From Glaciihabitans sp. (GTDB taxonomy: Bacteria; Actinomycetota; Actinomycetes; Actinomycetales; Microbacteriaceae): 64,000 bases of DNA. Under the pieces are notes generated by a model. That model saw only the letters and a program-made list of their open reading frames with translations, ran no database searches and was not told the DNA's origin. The stretch is from contig JAODBD010000014.1 of the NCBI GenBank assembly GCA_025463785.1, positions 304,040-368,039 on the forward strand. Direction: 5' to 3'. Position numbers and translations under genes: made by a program. Each line of letters opens with the position of its first letter. The stretch's first letter is position 1. Below, one piece after another: positions 34,942 to 43,162 of this stretch.

Positions 34942-35703
34942 GTGCTGGAGAAGTTTCGTGTGGACGGCAGGGTCGCCGTTATCACCGGCGCGCAGCGCGG
35001 CCTCGGCCGCATCTTCGCGCTCGCGCTCGCGGAGGCCGGCGCCGACATCGTCATCGCCGGACGCGCCTCGGATGCGGCGGCGAAAGTTGCCGAGGAGGTC
35101 CGCGCTCTCGGCGTTCGTGCTCTCGTGGCCCCAGTCGATGTGACGAAGCGGGCCGACCTGGAGGCCGCCCGCGAGCTCGCCATCGCGGAGTTCGGCAGCA
35201 TCGACATCCTCATCAACAATGCGGGCGCCTTTATCGGTGAAGCCACCGTCGACATCAGCGACGACGAGTGGCGCCGCGTGATGAGCACCAACCTCGACGG
35301 CGTTTGGCTCGGCTGCCAGATCTTTGGTAAGCACTTTCTCGAGCAGGGCGCGGGAACCATCGTCAACATCGGCTCGATCTCGGGCGACATCGTCAATCGA
35401 CCACAGTGGCAGGCGCCCTACAACGCGTCGAAGGCCGCCGTTCATCACCTGACCAAGAGCCTCGCAGGCGAGTGGGGCCCTCGGGGTGTCAGAGTCAACG
35501 CGCTCGCCCCCGGCTACATGCGCACCGAGAACTCCGAGACTCATCTGCCGCAGTACCAGCGCTACTGGATCGAAGACAGTGCACTGCGTCGTGCCGGCGA
35601 TCCCGAGGAGCTCGGGCCGGCCATCGTCTTCCTGGCCAGCGACGCCTCGTCATATATGACGGGGTCCGTCCTGACCATTGATGGTGGTTACACGGTCTTC
35701 TAG
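34942..35703 (+). CDS. SDR family oxidoreductase (sugar/polyol dehydrogenase-like)
   Basis: 253-residue classical short-chain dehydrogenase: cofactor motif VITGAQRGLGRIFAL, NNAGAFIG, catalytic Ser in NIGSISGD, YNASK with Tyr and Lys, APGYMRTEN, and the closing YMTGSVLTIDGGYTVF. GTG 34942 has GGGAG six bases upstream; TTG 34930 is a weaker alternative. It belongs to the LacI-type regulon by its operator, so a sugar- or ketose-linked redox step is likely; substrate not determinable. Confidence 0.85.
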   Translation: MLEKFRVDGRVAVITGAQRGLGRIFALALAEAGADIVIAGRASDAAAKVAEEVRALGVRALVAPVDVTKRADLEAARELAIAEFGSIDILINNAGAFIGEATVDISDDEWRRVMSTNLDGVWLGCQIFGKHFLEQGAGTIVNIGSISGDIVNRPQWQAPYNASKAAVHHLTKSLAGEWGPRGVRVNALAPGYMRTENSETHLPQYQRYWIEDSALRRAGDPEELGPAIVFLASDASSYMTGSVLTIDGGYTVF

Positions 35704-35899
35704 AACGACCCCGCCCTCGTCGATGAATGAGTAGCTGCCTCGCTCAGAGACTTCCGGCGCTACCGGCGAGTTCGAGCCAAATTGTCAGCCGAACAGCGCG
35801 CCAGAGTAGTCGCGCAGGGTGGCCGGATCCGCGCCGATGACCTCAAAATGAACCACTGGATTGCCGATGGTTCGACATCGGGCCCGGCCAAAACGCTCG

Positions 35900-36613
35900 C
35901 TATGAAGCCCCCGGCTGGATGTTCAGGTCGTTGTTCGTGAAGGTAATCGAGTTGGCAGTCACGCCGACCAGACCGAGCGTCGGGCGCAGCAGTTCGTGCG
36001 AAAGTTCGTTGCCCGGGATCGGCGTCGTGGATGTTCCGATCGAGATCCCGGCGCCGTTCAGCAGCGTCGCGGAAACCGAGTTCAGGTAGACCTGCACATT
36101 GCCCTTCAGCTCCATTCTCGAAGCATTGGTGACGGCCGTCGGGCCCGTCTGCCTGCGCACGTCGAGCACGAATTGGTCGATGGCGACATCATCCGCGCTG
36201 ATTTTGATCACTACGGTTCTGGTGCCGTTTGCGAGCGGCACGGTCACCAGTTCGACGGAATGGAGCCCCTGAATCGAGAGAGAGGAGCCGCCGAGCTGGG
36301 CCGCGGGAAGCGTAAACGTTGGTGCGTTCTTGTCGGCCGTGGCATTCGCTGGCGTCGACGTGCTGCCGCCCAGGACCGAGCCGCCGCTGCCCAGCACAGA
36401 ACCCAGACCGCCGAGCGGCCCGGTCGGGCTCGGTGACGGTGACGGGCTCGGTGATGGTGTCGACCCGCAACCCATCAGCAGCGGCAGACACAGACTGGAC
36501 GGCTTTGCAGAAGGTACTGGCGCCGCCGCAATCCCGCACGCGGAGAGCAGGAGACAGACGACGACTGCACTGCTGACGCGTGCGCGGGTGCGTCTATGGG
36601 CAGCGCCGGTCAC
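35900..36613 (-). CDS. Putative lipoprotein of a DUF6230/DUF6114 operon
   Basis: 237 residues. N-terminal signal peptide with a lipobox-like LLLSAC, then a Ser-Pro stretch (PSPSPSPSPSP), a Gly/Ser/Thr linker, and about 140 residues of mostly beta-strand character (VVIKISADDVAIDQFVLDV, MELKGNVQVYLNSVSATLL). Not recognised as a named family. Its GTG overlaps the DUF6114 stop as GTGA, so it is the third gene of a tight operon. Its beta-rich part is loosely similar in style to the DUF6230 protein, which may reflect a shared fold (speculative). Confidence 0.6.
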   Translation of the reverse strand: MTGAAHRRTRARVSSAVVVCLLLSACGIAAAPVPSAKPSSLCLPLLMGCGSTPSPSPSPSPSPTGPLGGLGSVLGSGGSVLGGSTSTPANATADKNAPTFTLPAAQLGGSSLSIQGLHSVELVTVPLANGTRTVVIKISADDVAIDQFVLDVRRQTGPTAVTNASRMELKGNVQVYLNSVSATLLNGAGISIGTSTTPIPGNELSHELLRPTLGLVGVTANSITFTNNDLNIQPGAS

Positions 36614-37089
36614 GACCGGCGCGGCACTAAAGGGCGCGCGACCCTTGCTGACTCGTCGGCATTCCTGTCCGCTCGATCGGGTGTACCGTCGACCGGCTCA
36701 CCGGTCCTGGTGGCCGACCTGGGCATCCACGCGACAATCAGGATGCCGCCGACCGACGCCAGCAGCATCCCGATGAAGAAGCCGCCAAGGTTATCGCCGA
36801 TGAGCGAATACACGGCAACCGCGAGGGCAATCACGCCATAGAAGATGCGGTGAACGGGCATGGCCATCGCGAGGATGCCCAGCAGCACGAGGATGAGCGG
36901 CAGAATTGTGGCCTGCAGCCCCTCGATGCCGACCTGCACATGGATCTTGCCAACATCGAGCTGCCCGGAGAAGAACATCTCCACACCGGCAACGATGGTG
37001 AGCAGGCCGCCCACAAACGGTCGACGGCGACGCCACGCAACAAAGGCGCTCCATCGACTGGACTTCGACCAAGGCATCGTCATCCTCAT
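36610..37089 (-). CDS. DUF6114 membrane protein
   Basis: About 159 residues. Basic N-terminus (WRRRRPFVGG), then four hydrophobic segments (LLTIVAGVEMFFSG, LQATILPLILVLLGILAMAM, IFYGVIALAVAVYSLIG, GGFFIGMLLASVGGILIVAW) and a charged cytoplasmic tail. This matches DUF6114, a family adjacent to DUF6230 genes in Streptomyces and relatives; no function is known. The start overlaps the DUF6230 stop (TAATG); ATG 37083 is an alternative. Confidence 0.75.
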   Translation of the reverse strand: MRMTMPWSKSSRWSAFVAWRRRRPFVGGLLTIVAGVEMFFSGQLDVGKIHVQVGIEGLQATILPLILVLLGILAMAMPVHRIFYGVIALAVAVYSLIGDNLGGFFIGMLLASVGGILIVAWMPRSATRTGEPVDGTPDRADRNADESARVARPLVPRRS

Positions 37090-37682
37090 TAGAAGCACGT
37101 CTTTCCGTCGGTGAGCTGCAGGTGCATGCCATTCAGGGTGAACACCGATGCCTGGGTGCTCCACGCGGTCTGCTGCAAGTGCAGGATCTTTAGCGACGAG
37201 GCATCCTGAGCGAAGTCACCGGCCGTACCTTTCGAGCTCGTCCGAACGGTTGACGCGTCGACGCCGATGCGGATGTCGTTGAAGGTTGAGTCACCTTTGA
37301 GGTCGGTCATGCCGATCTGCAGGTTGGTCGCCGTTGCGGGCGTTCCACCGCCGCCGGCCGTGATGATCAGGCCGACCTTGCCGAGCGGCGTATCGGTGAC
37401 CACCGACTGACAGAGGTCCGACAGGTTCGCCGAGTTGATGTTGGCGATCGCTGCGGGATGCCCCTTGCCGTTGGTATCCGTGGCCGTGCCCGCATACTGC
37501 GAGAATCCGATGCCGGTGAGCTCGGTTGCGCTGATTTGGAACTGGCTGCCCGACACCGAGAACGAGACGGGCACGGCGCCGTTGGCGACCCCGGCCATCA
37601 TCACCGTGGCGACAACGGCTACCGGAACGGCGGCGAGCACGATTCGACCACCGTGCGTACTTGTGAGCTTACGAAACTTCAT
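37089..37682 (-). CDS. DUF6230 exported protein
   Basis: 197 residues with a signal peptide or N-terminal anchor (VLAAVPVAVVATVMMAGVANG) and a beta-rich domain (FSVSGSQFQISATELTGIGF, QSVVTDTPLGKVGLIITAG, QTAWSTQASVFTLNGMHL) with two Cys, one at the C-terminus (GKTCF). Matches DUF6230; older annotations call relatives cholesterol esterase without support. AGGAGG precedes ATG 37682, implying strong translation. Heads the operon with DUF6114 and the lipoprotein. Confidence 0.75.
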   Translation of the reverse strand: MKFRKLTSTHGGRIVLAAVPVAVVATVMMAGVANGAVPVSFSVSGSQFQISATELTGIGFSQYAGTATDTNGKGHPAAIANINSANLSDLCQSVVTDTPLGKVGLIITAGGGGTPATATNLQIGMTDLKGDSTFNDIRIGVDASTVRTSSKGTAGDFAQDASSLKILHLQQTAWSTQASVFTLNGMHLQLTDGKTCF

Positions 37683-37925
37683 GAATCCTCCTTGACCCAG
37701 ACCAAGCGGTGCTCCAAGGGCGCAATCGTGGCCCTCTAATAAGAGGAGACCGACCGGTTGAGGGTTTATGACGCGGGATTTAGCGGGTGCAGGAAATTCG
37801 TGACTTTCGGTGGTTTTGGGATGTTCGCGCGGGAAACCTTTGGATGTTTTTGCCAAGGTTGTTGAATTGTTGACCGCGACGTGAAGCGGCTGCGTCCGCG
37901 GAGCCGCGAGTGCTACCGTCTTTGC

Positions 37926-38351
37926 ATGACACCACAGGATCTCGCCAACCTCGCGCACCTGCGCCGAGCGCGAGACCTCATCGATCGGGAGTACGCCCGC
38001 CCGCTCGACGTGCCAACAATGGCTGCGCGTGCGCTCATGTCGCCCGCGCACTTCTCCCGCCAGTTTCGCGCCGCCTACGGTGAGACGCCATACAGCTATC
38101 TCATGACCCGGCGCATCGAGCGCGCAATGTCGCTGCTTCGCGGCGGGATGACCGTGACCGACGCATGCATGTCCGTCGGCTCGACCTCGCTTGGCTCGTT
38201 CAGCATGCGATTCACCGAGATCGTCGGAGAGACCCCCAGCTCCTACCGCGCTCGCGAACATCACTCCGTGATGGCTATGCCGGCCTGCGTGGCGAAGATG
38301 CGAACCAAACCGAGCAGGATCCGAGAAGCCGGCCGGGCATCCGCTGCCTAG
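37926..38351 (+). CDS. AraC family transcriptional regulator, DNA-binding domain only
   Basis: 141 residues, consisting almost only of the double-HTH AraC domain: LAHLRRARDLIDREYARPLD, AARALMSPAHFSRQFRAAYG, TPYSYLMTRRIERAMSLLRG, TDACMSVGSTSLGSFSMRFT, with the family end PSSYRAR. There is no N-terminal effector domain. Ten bp upstream of a VOC protein gene on the same strand; AraC-VOC pairs are frequent in actinobacteria and are probably cotranscribed. Confidence 0.87.
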   Translation: MTPQDLANLAHLRRARDLIDREYARPLDVPTMAARALMSPAHFSRQFRAAYGETPYSYLMTRRIERAMSLLRGGMTVTDACMSVGSTSLGSFSMRFTEIVGETPSSYRAREHHSVMAMPACVAKMRTKPSRIREAGRASAA

Positions 38352-38361
38352 TGTTGGCTGC

Positions 38362-38772
38362 ATGACAATTTCTCTTCAGTACACCAACATCACGGTCAAC
38401 GATGTCGACGAGTCGCTCGCGTTCTACCGTGACGCACTGGGGCTCGAGGTGCGTAACGATGTGGCCAACGGCGGCTTCCGCTGGGTCACTCTCGGCAGCG
38501 CCGACCAGCCCGGCCTCGAGATCGTGATTTCCGAACCACACGCGGGCCGCTCGCAGGCCGATGGCGACGCCCTCCAGGAGCTGCTCGTGAAGGGCTCGCT
38601 GCCGATGCTCGTGTTCCGCACCGACAACCTCGATGCGACGTTCGAGAGGGTGCGCGCATCCGGTGCCGAGGTTCTCCAGGAGCCGATCGACCAGCCGTGG
38701 GGGCCGCGCGACAGCGCCTTCCGCGACCCGTCCGGCAACACGGTTCGTATCTCGCAGGCGCCGGCTTCGTAG
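38362..38772 (+). CDS. VOC superfamily (glyoxalase/bleomycin-resistance-like) protein
   Basis: 136 residues with the two beta-alpha-beta-beta-beta modules of the vicinal-oxygen-chelate fold: NITVNDVDESLAFYRDALGL, then LPMLVFRTDNLDATFERVRA, and the typical end SAFRDPSGNTVRISQ. Members include lyases, dioxygenases and ligand-binding resistance proteins. Follows the AraC regulator by 10 bp. Confidence 0.87.
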   Translation: MTISLQYTNITVNDVDESLAFYRDALGLEVRNDVANGGFRWVTLGSADQPGLEIVISEPHAGRSQADGDALQELLVKGSLPMLVFRTDNLDATFERVRASGAEVLQEPIDQPWGPRDSAFRDPSGNTVRISQAPAS

Positions 38773-38820
38773 TTGGCACCACATCGCCCCCAGAATTAGC
38801 TGGAACAAGGGAGCTTCAGG

Positions 38821-39246
38821 ATGTTGGGTCGCAAGAACTACGAACAGGCCGAAATTGACAACGGCGAGGCTGCAGTCGCGGCCGGGCTGGCCGCGTACAA
38901 GAAGCTCGCCGCTGCTGTCGGCGACGGGGTTGCAGCGGGCGCGCTCGCCGACTTCGATCAGCTGCTGTTCAACAACCTGGCTCTCGCGCTGGACCGGCTG
39001 TACGTGCACCGGTTGCGCTCGGTCACGGGCAAGGACACCAGCCCGTTGAACGAGCTCGAGCTCATTATCGAATCCCTCATGAACAATGGGGGAGTGCTGC
39101 GGGGCAACAATGTCGTGAGGTACGTTCCCGCCGATTCGGTCGTCGGCCTCGTGGTCGGCGACCAGATTCGTCTCACGGAGGACCAGTTCGAGCGCCTCGC
39201 CGCTGGCGTGCTCGCGGAATTGCGGCACAAGTACCTCACCGCGTAA
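38821..39246 (+). CDS. Conserved hypothetical protein, 141 aa
   Basis: Not recognised as a named family. It is a soluble, mostly helical protein opening MLGRKNYEQAEIDNGEAAVA, with a central ELELIIESLMNNGGVLRGNN segment and a C-terminal helical end. No signal peptide, Cys or obvious catalytic motif. Codon use matches neighbours and an upstream GGAGC-like site lies before ATG, so it is likely a real gene. It ends just before a hairpin that separates it from a convergent gene. Confidence 0.6.
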   Translation: MLGRKNYEQAEIDNGEAAVAAGLAAYKKLAAAVGDGVAAGALADFDQLLFNNLALALDRLYVHRLRSVTGKDTSPLNELELIIESLMNNGGVLRGNNVVRYVPADSVVGLVVGDQIRLTEDQFERLAAGVLAELRHKYLTA

Positions 39247-39268
39247 CTGCGCTGCGCTGCGCTGCGCA
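39247..39268 (+). repeat. CTGCG pentamer micro-repeat
   Basis: Four consecutive CTGCG units directly after the stop codon of the 141-aa gene. Simple-sequence repeat, no coding role. Confidence 0.6.
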
Positions 39269-39300
39269 CGGCATCCACCTCCAGAACCGCTCCGACATGA

Positions 39301-39341
39301 CAGCAGTTGCCACTGTGCGCACTTCCAACCGGCAACTGCTG
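39301..39341. terminator. Bidirectional hairpin between convergent genes
   Basis: Perfect 11-bp stem CAGCAGTTGCC (39301-39311) with GGCAACTGCTG (39331-39341) around a 19-nt loop, lying between the convergent 141-aa and 228-aa genes. No long U-tract; probable weak or Rho-assisted terminator. Confidence 0.5.
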
Positions 39342-39355
39342 CCATCTCGATGTCG

Positions 39356-40042
39356 TCACCACTCGATCCAATCGCTCCCCGCCGTGGTCCAGGTGCTGGT
39401 GACTGGTGCACCGGCGAAGGCGGGGCCGAGGTTGTCGTAGCTCGCCGAGGCGTACCACTCGTTCATCCCCGTCTCGTCGAGCCAGTAGTCGACGCCGAGA
39501 ACCTCGAGCGCGGGTTCGCCGGCCCCCATCGGCACGGGAACCCAGAGCTGGTGGGCGACCTGTCCGGATTCGCGGCTGGCGTTCACTTTTGAGGCAGAGT
39601 CGGCGTGGAATGCGGCGGCAGCGGCCTCGTACGAACTCACTGGCGCTCGCATCAGCCCGATTGCGCCGACTGAACGGCCCGATGGCACTGGCAGGGTGTA
39701 GCTGCCAAAGCCGGCTGCAGGCATCCACAGCACCGCTTCGCGCTCGTTGAAGAGCGCCGCGGCACCGTGGAGCACCTGCTCGTCGGAGATGAACTGCCCG
39801 AGTCCGGTCGGGCTATTCCAGGTGTCGATGAACAGCAATCGCTTGTCGTCGGCACCCGCGGGCAGGAAGACGTTGTGGCTGAGATCGCCGAGAGCCTTTG
39901 CGCCGGCGACTCCGTCTGGGTTGCCGGCCGTTGCGTTGTGCAGCTCTCGCGCGGCCGCGGGGGAATCTGAATTGGTAGTGCCAAGCACGGTCAGCAGGAA
40001 AACCTCAGCGCCTGCGTCGGCCGGATAGTTCTGGTTGCTCAC
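39356..40042 (-). CDS. Hypothetical protein, 228 aa
   Basis: Function not recognised. Begins with GTG 40042 preceded by AAAGGG. Contains two similar-looking halves, each with an aromatic-rich strand (RLLFIDTWNSPTGLGQFISD and LGVDYWLDETGMNEWYASAS), suggesting a duplicated dimeric alpha/beta-barrel (ABM or EthD-like) fold; this is structural inference from the pattern. No signal peptide. Monocistronic, convergent with the 141-aa gene. Confidence 0.6.
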   Translation of the reverse strand: MSNQNYPADAGAEVFLLTVLGTTNSDSPAAARELHNATAGNPDGVAGAKALGDLSHNVFLPAGADDKRLLFIDTWNSPTGLGQFISDEQVLHGAAALFNEREAVLWMPAAGFGSYTLPVPSGRSVGAIGLMRAPVSSYEAAAAAFHADSASKVNASRESGQVAHQLWVPVPMGAGEPALEVLGVDYWLDETGMNEWYASASYDNLGPAFAGAPVTSTWTTAGSDWIEW

Positions 40043-40163
40043 GATGAACCCTTTCGTCGGTCGGTGTGACTCACGAGATGGAGTCACTGAGCCGACGAAC
40101 GACAGGAGCGGATTTCGACACGGACCGCGATGGTCCGGGTAAGTCTGGTGCGGAGCAGTCCGA

Positions 40164-40724
40164 CTATTCAGTCGATTTCGGGATGCGATGCCCGCGCAGG
40201 TGGATGCCGAGAAGGACCGCAAGCACCACGAGGCAAACACCAACCACGATCGCGATGTCGGCGACGTTACCGATGAACAGGTTGTCGTAGTTGATGAAGT
40301 CGACGACGTGGCCGTTTCCGAAACTCGGCGGTCGCAGCAACCGGTCGCCGAAGTGGGTGAGCGCGCCACCGAACACGAGGCCGAGGCCCGCCGTCCAAAG
40401 CCGTGATCCGGATCGCCATGCGATGATGACCGTCGCGATCGCGGCGACCCCACTCACGATGGTGAATACCCAGGTCACGCCGGTGCCGGTCGAGAAGGCC
40501 GCGCCCGGATTGTAGACCAGTTGAAAGGTGATGAGACTATCGATGACCTTGGTCGCCTCGCCGCCGGTCAGGTGCGTGATCGCCCACCATTTGCTGAGCT
40601 GGTCGGCGGCGAGAGTGACGAGACCGATCGCTACGGCGATCCAAAACAGGCGACGGGATTGGCGGGCGACGGTGTCCGCAGCCTCGGCTCGGGAAGGGTC
40701 AGGGCTGGCTTGGGGCATCGGCAT
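40164..40724 (-). CDS. lspA: Lipoprotein signal peptidase (signal peptidase II)
   Basis: 186-residue membrane aspartyl protease that removes signal peptides from lipidated prolipoproteins, several of which are encoded in this window. Four hydrophobic segments; conserved blocks QLVYNPGAAFS, FGGALTHFGDRLL with the first catalytic Asp, VVDFI, and NVADIAI with the second. The usual GGAxGN of block C reads GGALTH here, so the conserved Asn is replaced while both catalytic Asp are kept. Divergent from the PBP gene. Confidence 0.88.
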   Translation of the reverse strand: MPMPQASPDPSRAEAADTVARQSRRLFWIAVAIGLVTLAADQLSKWWAITHLTGGEATKVIDSLITFQLVYNPGAAFSTGTGVTWVFTIVSGVAAIATVIIAWRSGSRLWTAGLGLVFGGALTHFGDRLLRPPSFGNGHVVDFINYDNLFIGNVADIAIVVGVCLVVLAVLLGIHLRGHRIPKSTE

Positions 40725-40801
40725 TCAGATTAGCGTGTAACCCACCGCGGCCAAATTGACAAGCGGTAACGAATCGTTTTGGCGCGAATTACGTTCGAAG
40801 G

Positions 40802-43162
40802 ATGACTCAGCAAGCATCTGATGGCTTCACCGCGTTGTGGAGCCAACTGGAGTACACACAAGCTCCGGAAGAGGATCTCGACGGCGGTGCGGCCAGGGCC
40901 ATCGTGGATCGTGCCCAGTCGGCTCCACCCGTCTTCGCGCTGATCGCCCTCAGTGTGGTTGCCGGGCTTCTGGTCACGCTGGGCGTCGTGCCGGTCATCC
41001 GGATCGCCGGTGCCAGCGTCAATCAGTCCGCAGGCATCTTTCAGCAGCTGCCCGAGTACATTCATGTCGGCCGGCTGCCGCAGCGCAATGGGATCTTCGC
41101 CAACGGCCCCCACGGCCCAGTGCAGATCGCGACGGTCTACGACCAGAACCGGCAGGAGGACGCCTGGAACGACATCTCGCCCTATCTGAAGTCAGCCGCC
41201 GTTGACGGCGAAGACAAGAATTTCTACTCACACGGCGCAGTGGATGTCGCGTCTTTCGTCCGCGCGGCCCTGACTAATCTGTCCTCGGGTTCGGTTCAGA
41301 GCGGCGGTTCGACGATCGCAATGCAGGTCGTCCGTAACGTGCAAATCCAGCGTGCGCTGGAACTGAAGTCACCGGCACAACAGCAAGCTGCCTACAAGGC
41401 GGCGACGGCAGAAACGGTGTCGCGCAAGCTCAAAGAGATCAAGCTCGCCATCGGGTTGGAGAAGACCTACACCAAGCGGCAGGTCCTGCTCGCATATCTC
41501 AATATCGCCAACTTTGGACTCAACAACTACGGCGTCGAGGCGGCGGCGGAAGCCTATTTCTCGACGCCGGCCAAGAGTGTGACGCCCGCGCAGGCGGCGA
41601 GCATCATCGCGATCGTCCAAAACCCATCGGAGCGGAATCTGGGCACTGCAGGTAACTACGCAGCGAACGAGAGTCGACGCAACTTCATTCTTGGCAAGAT
41701 GCGCGCAGCAGGCGATATCACGGCGTCCCAGTACCGCGTCGCACTGAACACGCCCGTGAATGCCGCCTACGTGCATCCATCAGCGGTGCAGAACGGATGC
41801 CTGCCAGCGAAGGTGGCGTACCGCTGGATCTGCGACTACGTCGTCAACGACGTCGACAACATTCCGGCTCTTGGCGCGACCAAAGCGAAGCGCGAGGCGA
41901 ACTGGATCATGGGAGGCTACGACATCTACACGACTTTCAACCTGAAAATGCAGACCGAGGCCACGAATACGCTGCACAGCCTGGTTCTCAATAACGAGTC
42001 GCAGTTCAAGCTGGGTGGAACGGTCACAACCGTTCAGCCGGGAACCGGTCGCATCCTGATCATGGCCGAGAATAAGGACTTCAACAACACCCTCAAGGGC
42101 GGCGGTCCCCGCACCCTCGCTGTCAACCTGAATGTGGATGAGGCCAGCGGTGGGTCGGCCGGGTTCCAGCCCGGATCGGCGTACAAACTCTTCACCCTGA
42201 TCGACTGGTTGCAGAAGGGCCATCGGCTCACCGATGTGTTCAATGCGAGCGTCCGCTCGATACCGATGTCGAGCTTCTCAGACTCGTGTGTCGGCGTGCC
42301 GTCCGGCCCTGCGTATTCTTTCCAGAACGATCAAAACGAGCAGGGACCAACGACCATAATGCAGGCGACAGCGCGGTCGATCAATTCCGTCTTCATCCAG
42401 ATGGCTTCGAAGCTCGATCTCTGCGACATCCGAAAGGTGGCCGAGAGCTTTGGAGTGCACAACGCAACGGGCAAACCGCTGAGTGACCTGCCGCCCTGCG
42501 TCATCGGCGGTTGTGATAACACGATCGCTCCGCTGACCCTCGCCGCCGCTTACGCCGCAGTAGCCGATGGAGGCATGTACTGCGCTCCGATCGAGGTAGA
42601 GAAAGTCGTCGCTCCGGACGGCACCCAACTCGGGGGTCAGCCCACAAATTGCAGGCGCGCGGTGTCAGCCAAGGTGGCCAACACCGCGGCCGTCGCCCTT
42701 CAGGGCGTGATGAATGGCGGTACCGCGAGTGCCGCGAACCCCTATGACGGCACTCCCTTCCTCGGCAAGACCGGGACGACGAACAATTCGCTGCAGACCT
42801 GGACCGTCGGGTCATCGACCAAGGCGGCGACCGCCGTCTGGGTCGGCAACATTTCCGGTCGCCAACCGCTTCGCGCGATCTATGTTGGCGGGTATCTGGC
42901 GGCGTTACTCCGGCACGTCGTCTTCCGCACCGTCATGACCTACGTTGATCAGCAACTCGGTCGGGGCTCCGCCTTCGGTCCGCCGGACCAGGGGCTCATC
43001 GCCGGCGGCACCTGGATGGGTGCAAATGGCACCTATTCGACAGGTGGCACCGGCAAGACGAACCCTGGCTCGCCGCCCGCCAAGCCGAAGCCGAAGCCCA
43101 CCAAACCTCCCGCGAATCCGCCGCCCGGCCCCACCGGCCCGCCACCTACTCCCGGCGGATGA
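40802..43162 (+). CDS. Class A penicillin-binding protein (PBP1A-type, bifunctional)
   Basis: 786-residue cell-wall synthase. Cytoplasmic N-terminus, one membrane anchor (FALIALSVVAGLLVTLGVVP), GT51 transglycosylase domain with VDGEDKNFYSHGAVD (catalytic Glu) and GGSTIAMQVVRN, then transpeptidase with SxxK in FQPGSAYKLF, SxN in ARSINSVF and KTG in LGKTGTTN. The C-terminal tail is Pro/Lys-rich with no PASTA domain. ATG 40802; stop overlaps the next start by ATGA. Polymerises and crosslinks peptidoglycan. Confidence 0.92.
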   Translation: MTQQASDGFTALWSQLEYTQAPEEDLDGGAARAIVDRAQSAPPVFALIALSVVAGLLVTLGVVPVIRIAGASVNQSAGIFQQLPEYIHVGRLPQRNGIFANGPHGPVQIATVYDQNRQEDAWNDISPYLKSAAVDGEDKNFYSHGAVDVASFVRAALTNLSSGSVQSGGSTIAMQVVRNVQIQRALELKSPAQQQAAYKAATAETVSRKLKEIKLAIGLEKTYTKRQVLLAYLNIANFGLNNYGVEAAAEAYFSTPAKSVTPAQAASIIAIVQNPSERNLGTAGNYAANESRRNFILGKMRAAGDITASQYRVALNTPVNAAYVHPSAVQNGCLPAKVAYRWICDYVVNDVDNIPALGATKAKREANWIMGGYDIYTTFNLKMQTEATNTLHSLVLNNESQFKLGGTVTTVQPGTGRILIMAENKDFNNTLKGGGPRTLAVNLNVDEASGGSAGFQPGSAYKLFTLIDWLQKGHRLTDVFNASVRSIPMSSFSDSCVGVPSGPAYSFQNDQNEQGPTTIMQATARSINSVFIQMASKLDLCDIRKVAESFGVHNATGKPLSDLPPCVIGGCDNTIAPLTLAAAYAAVADGGMYCAPIEVEKVVAPDGTQLGGQPTNCRRAVSAKVANTAAVALQGVMNGGTASAANPYDGTPFLGKTGTTNNSLQTWTVGSSTKAATAVWVGNISGRQPLRAIYVGGYLAALLRHVVFRTVMTYVDQQLGRGSAFGPPDQGLIAGGTWMGANGTYSTGGTGKTNPGSPPAKPKPKPTKPPANPPPGPTGPPPTPGG

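Noticed and set aside
35704..35899. Search for a gene or RNA between the SDR and the lipoprotein gene
   Set aside because: No start with a ribosome site, no stable long stem; only a short CCGG-containing inverted repeat.
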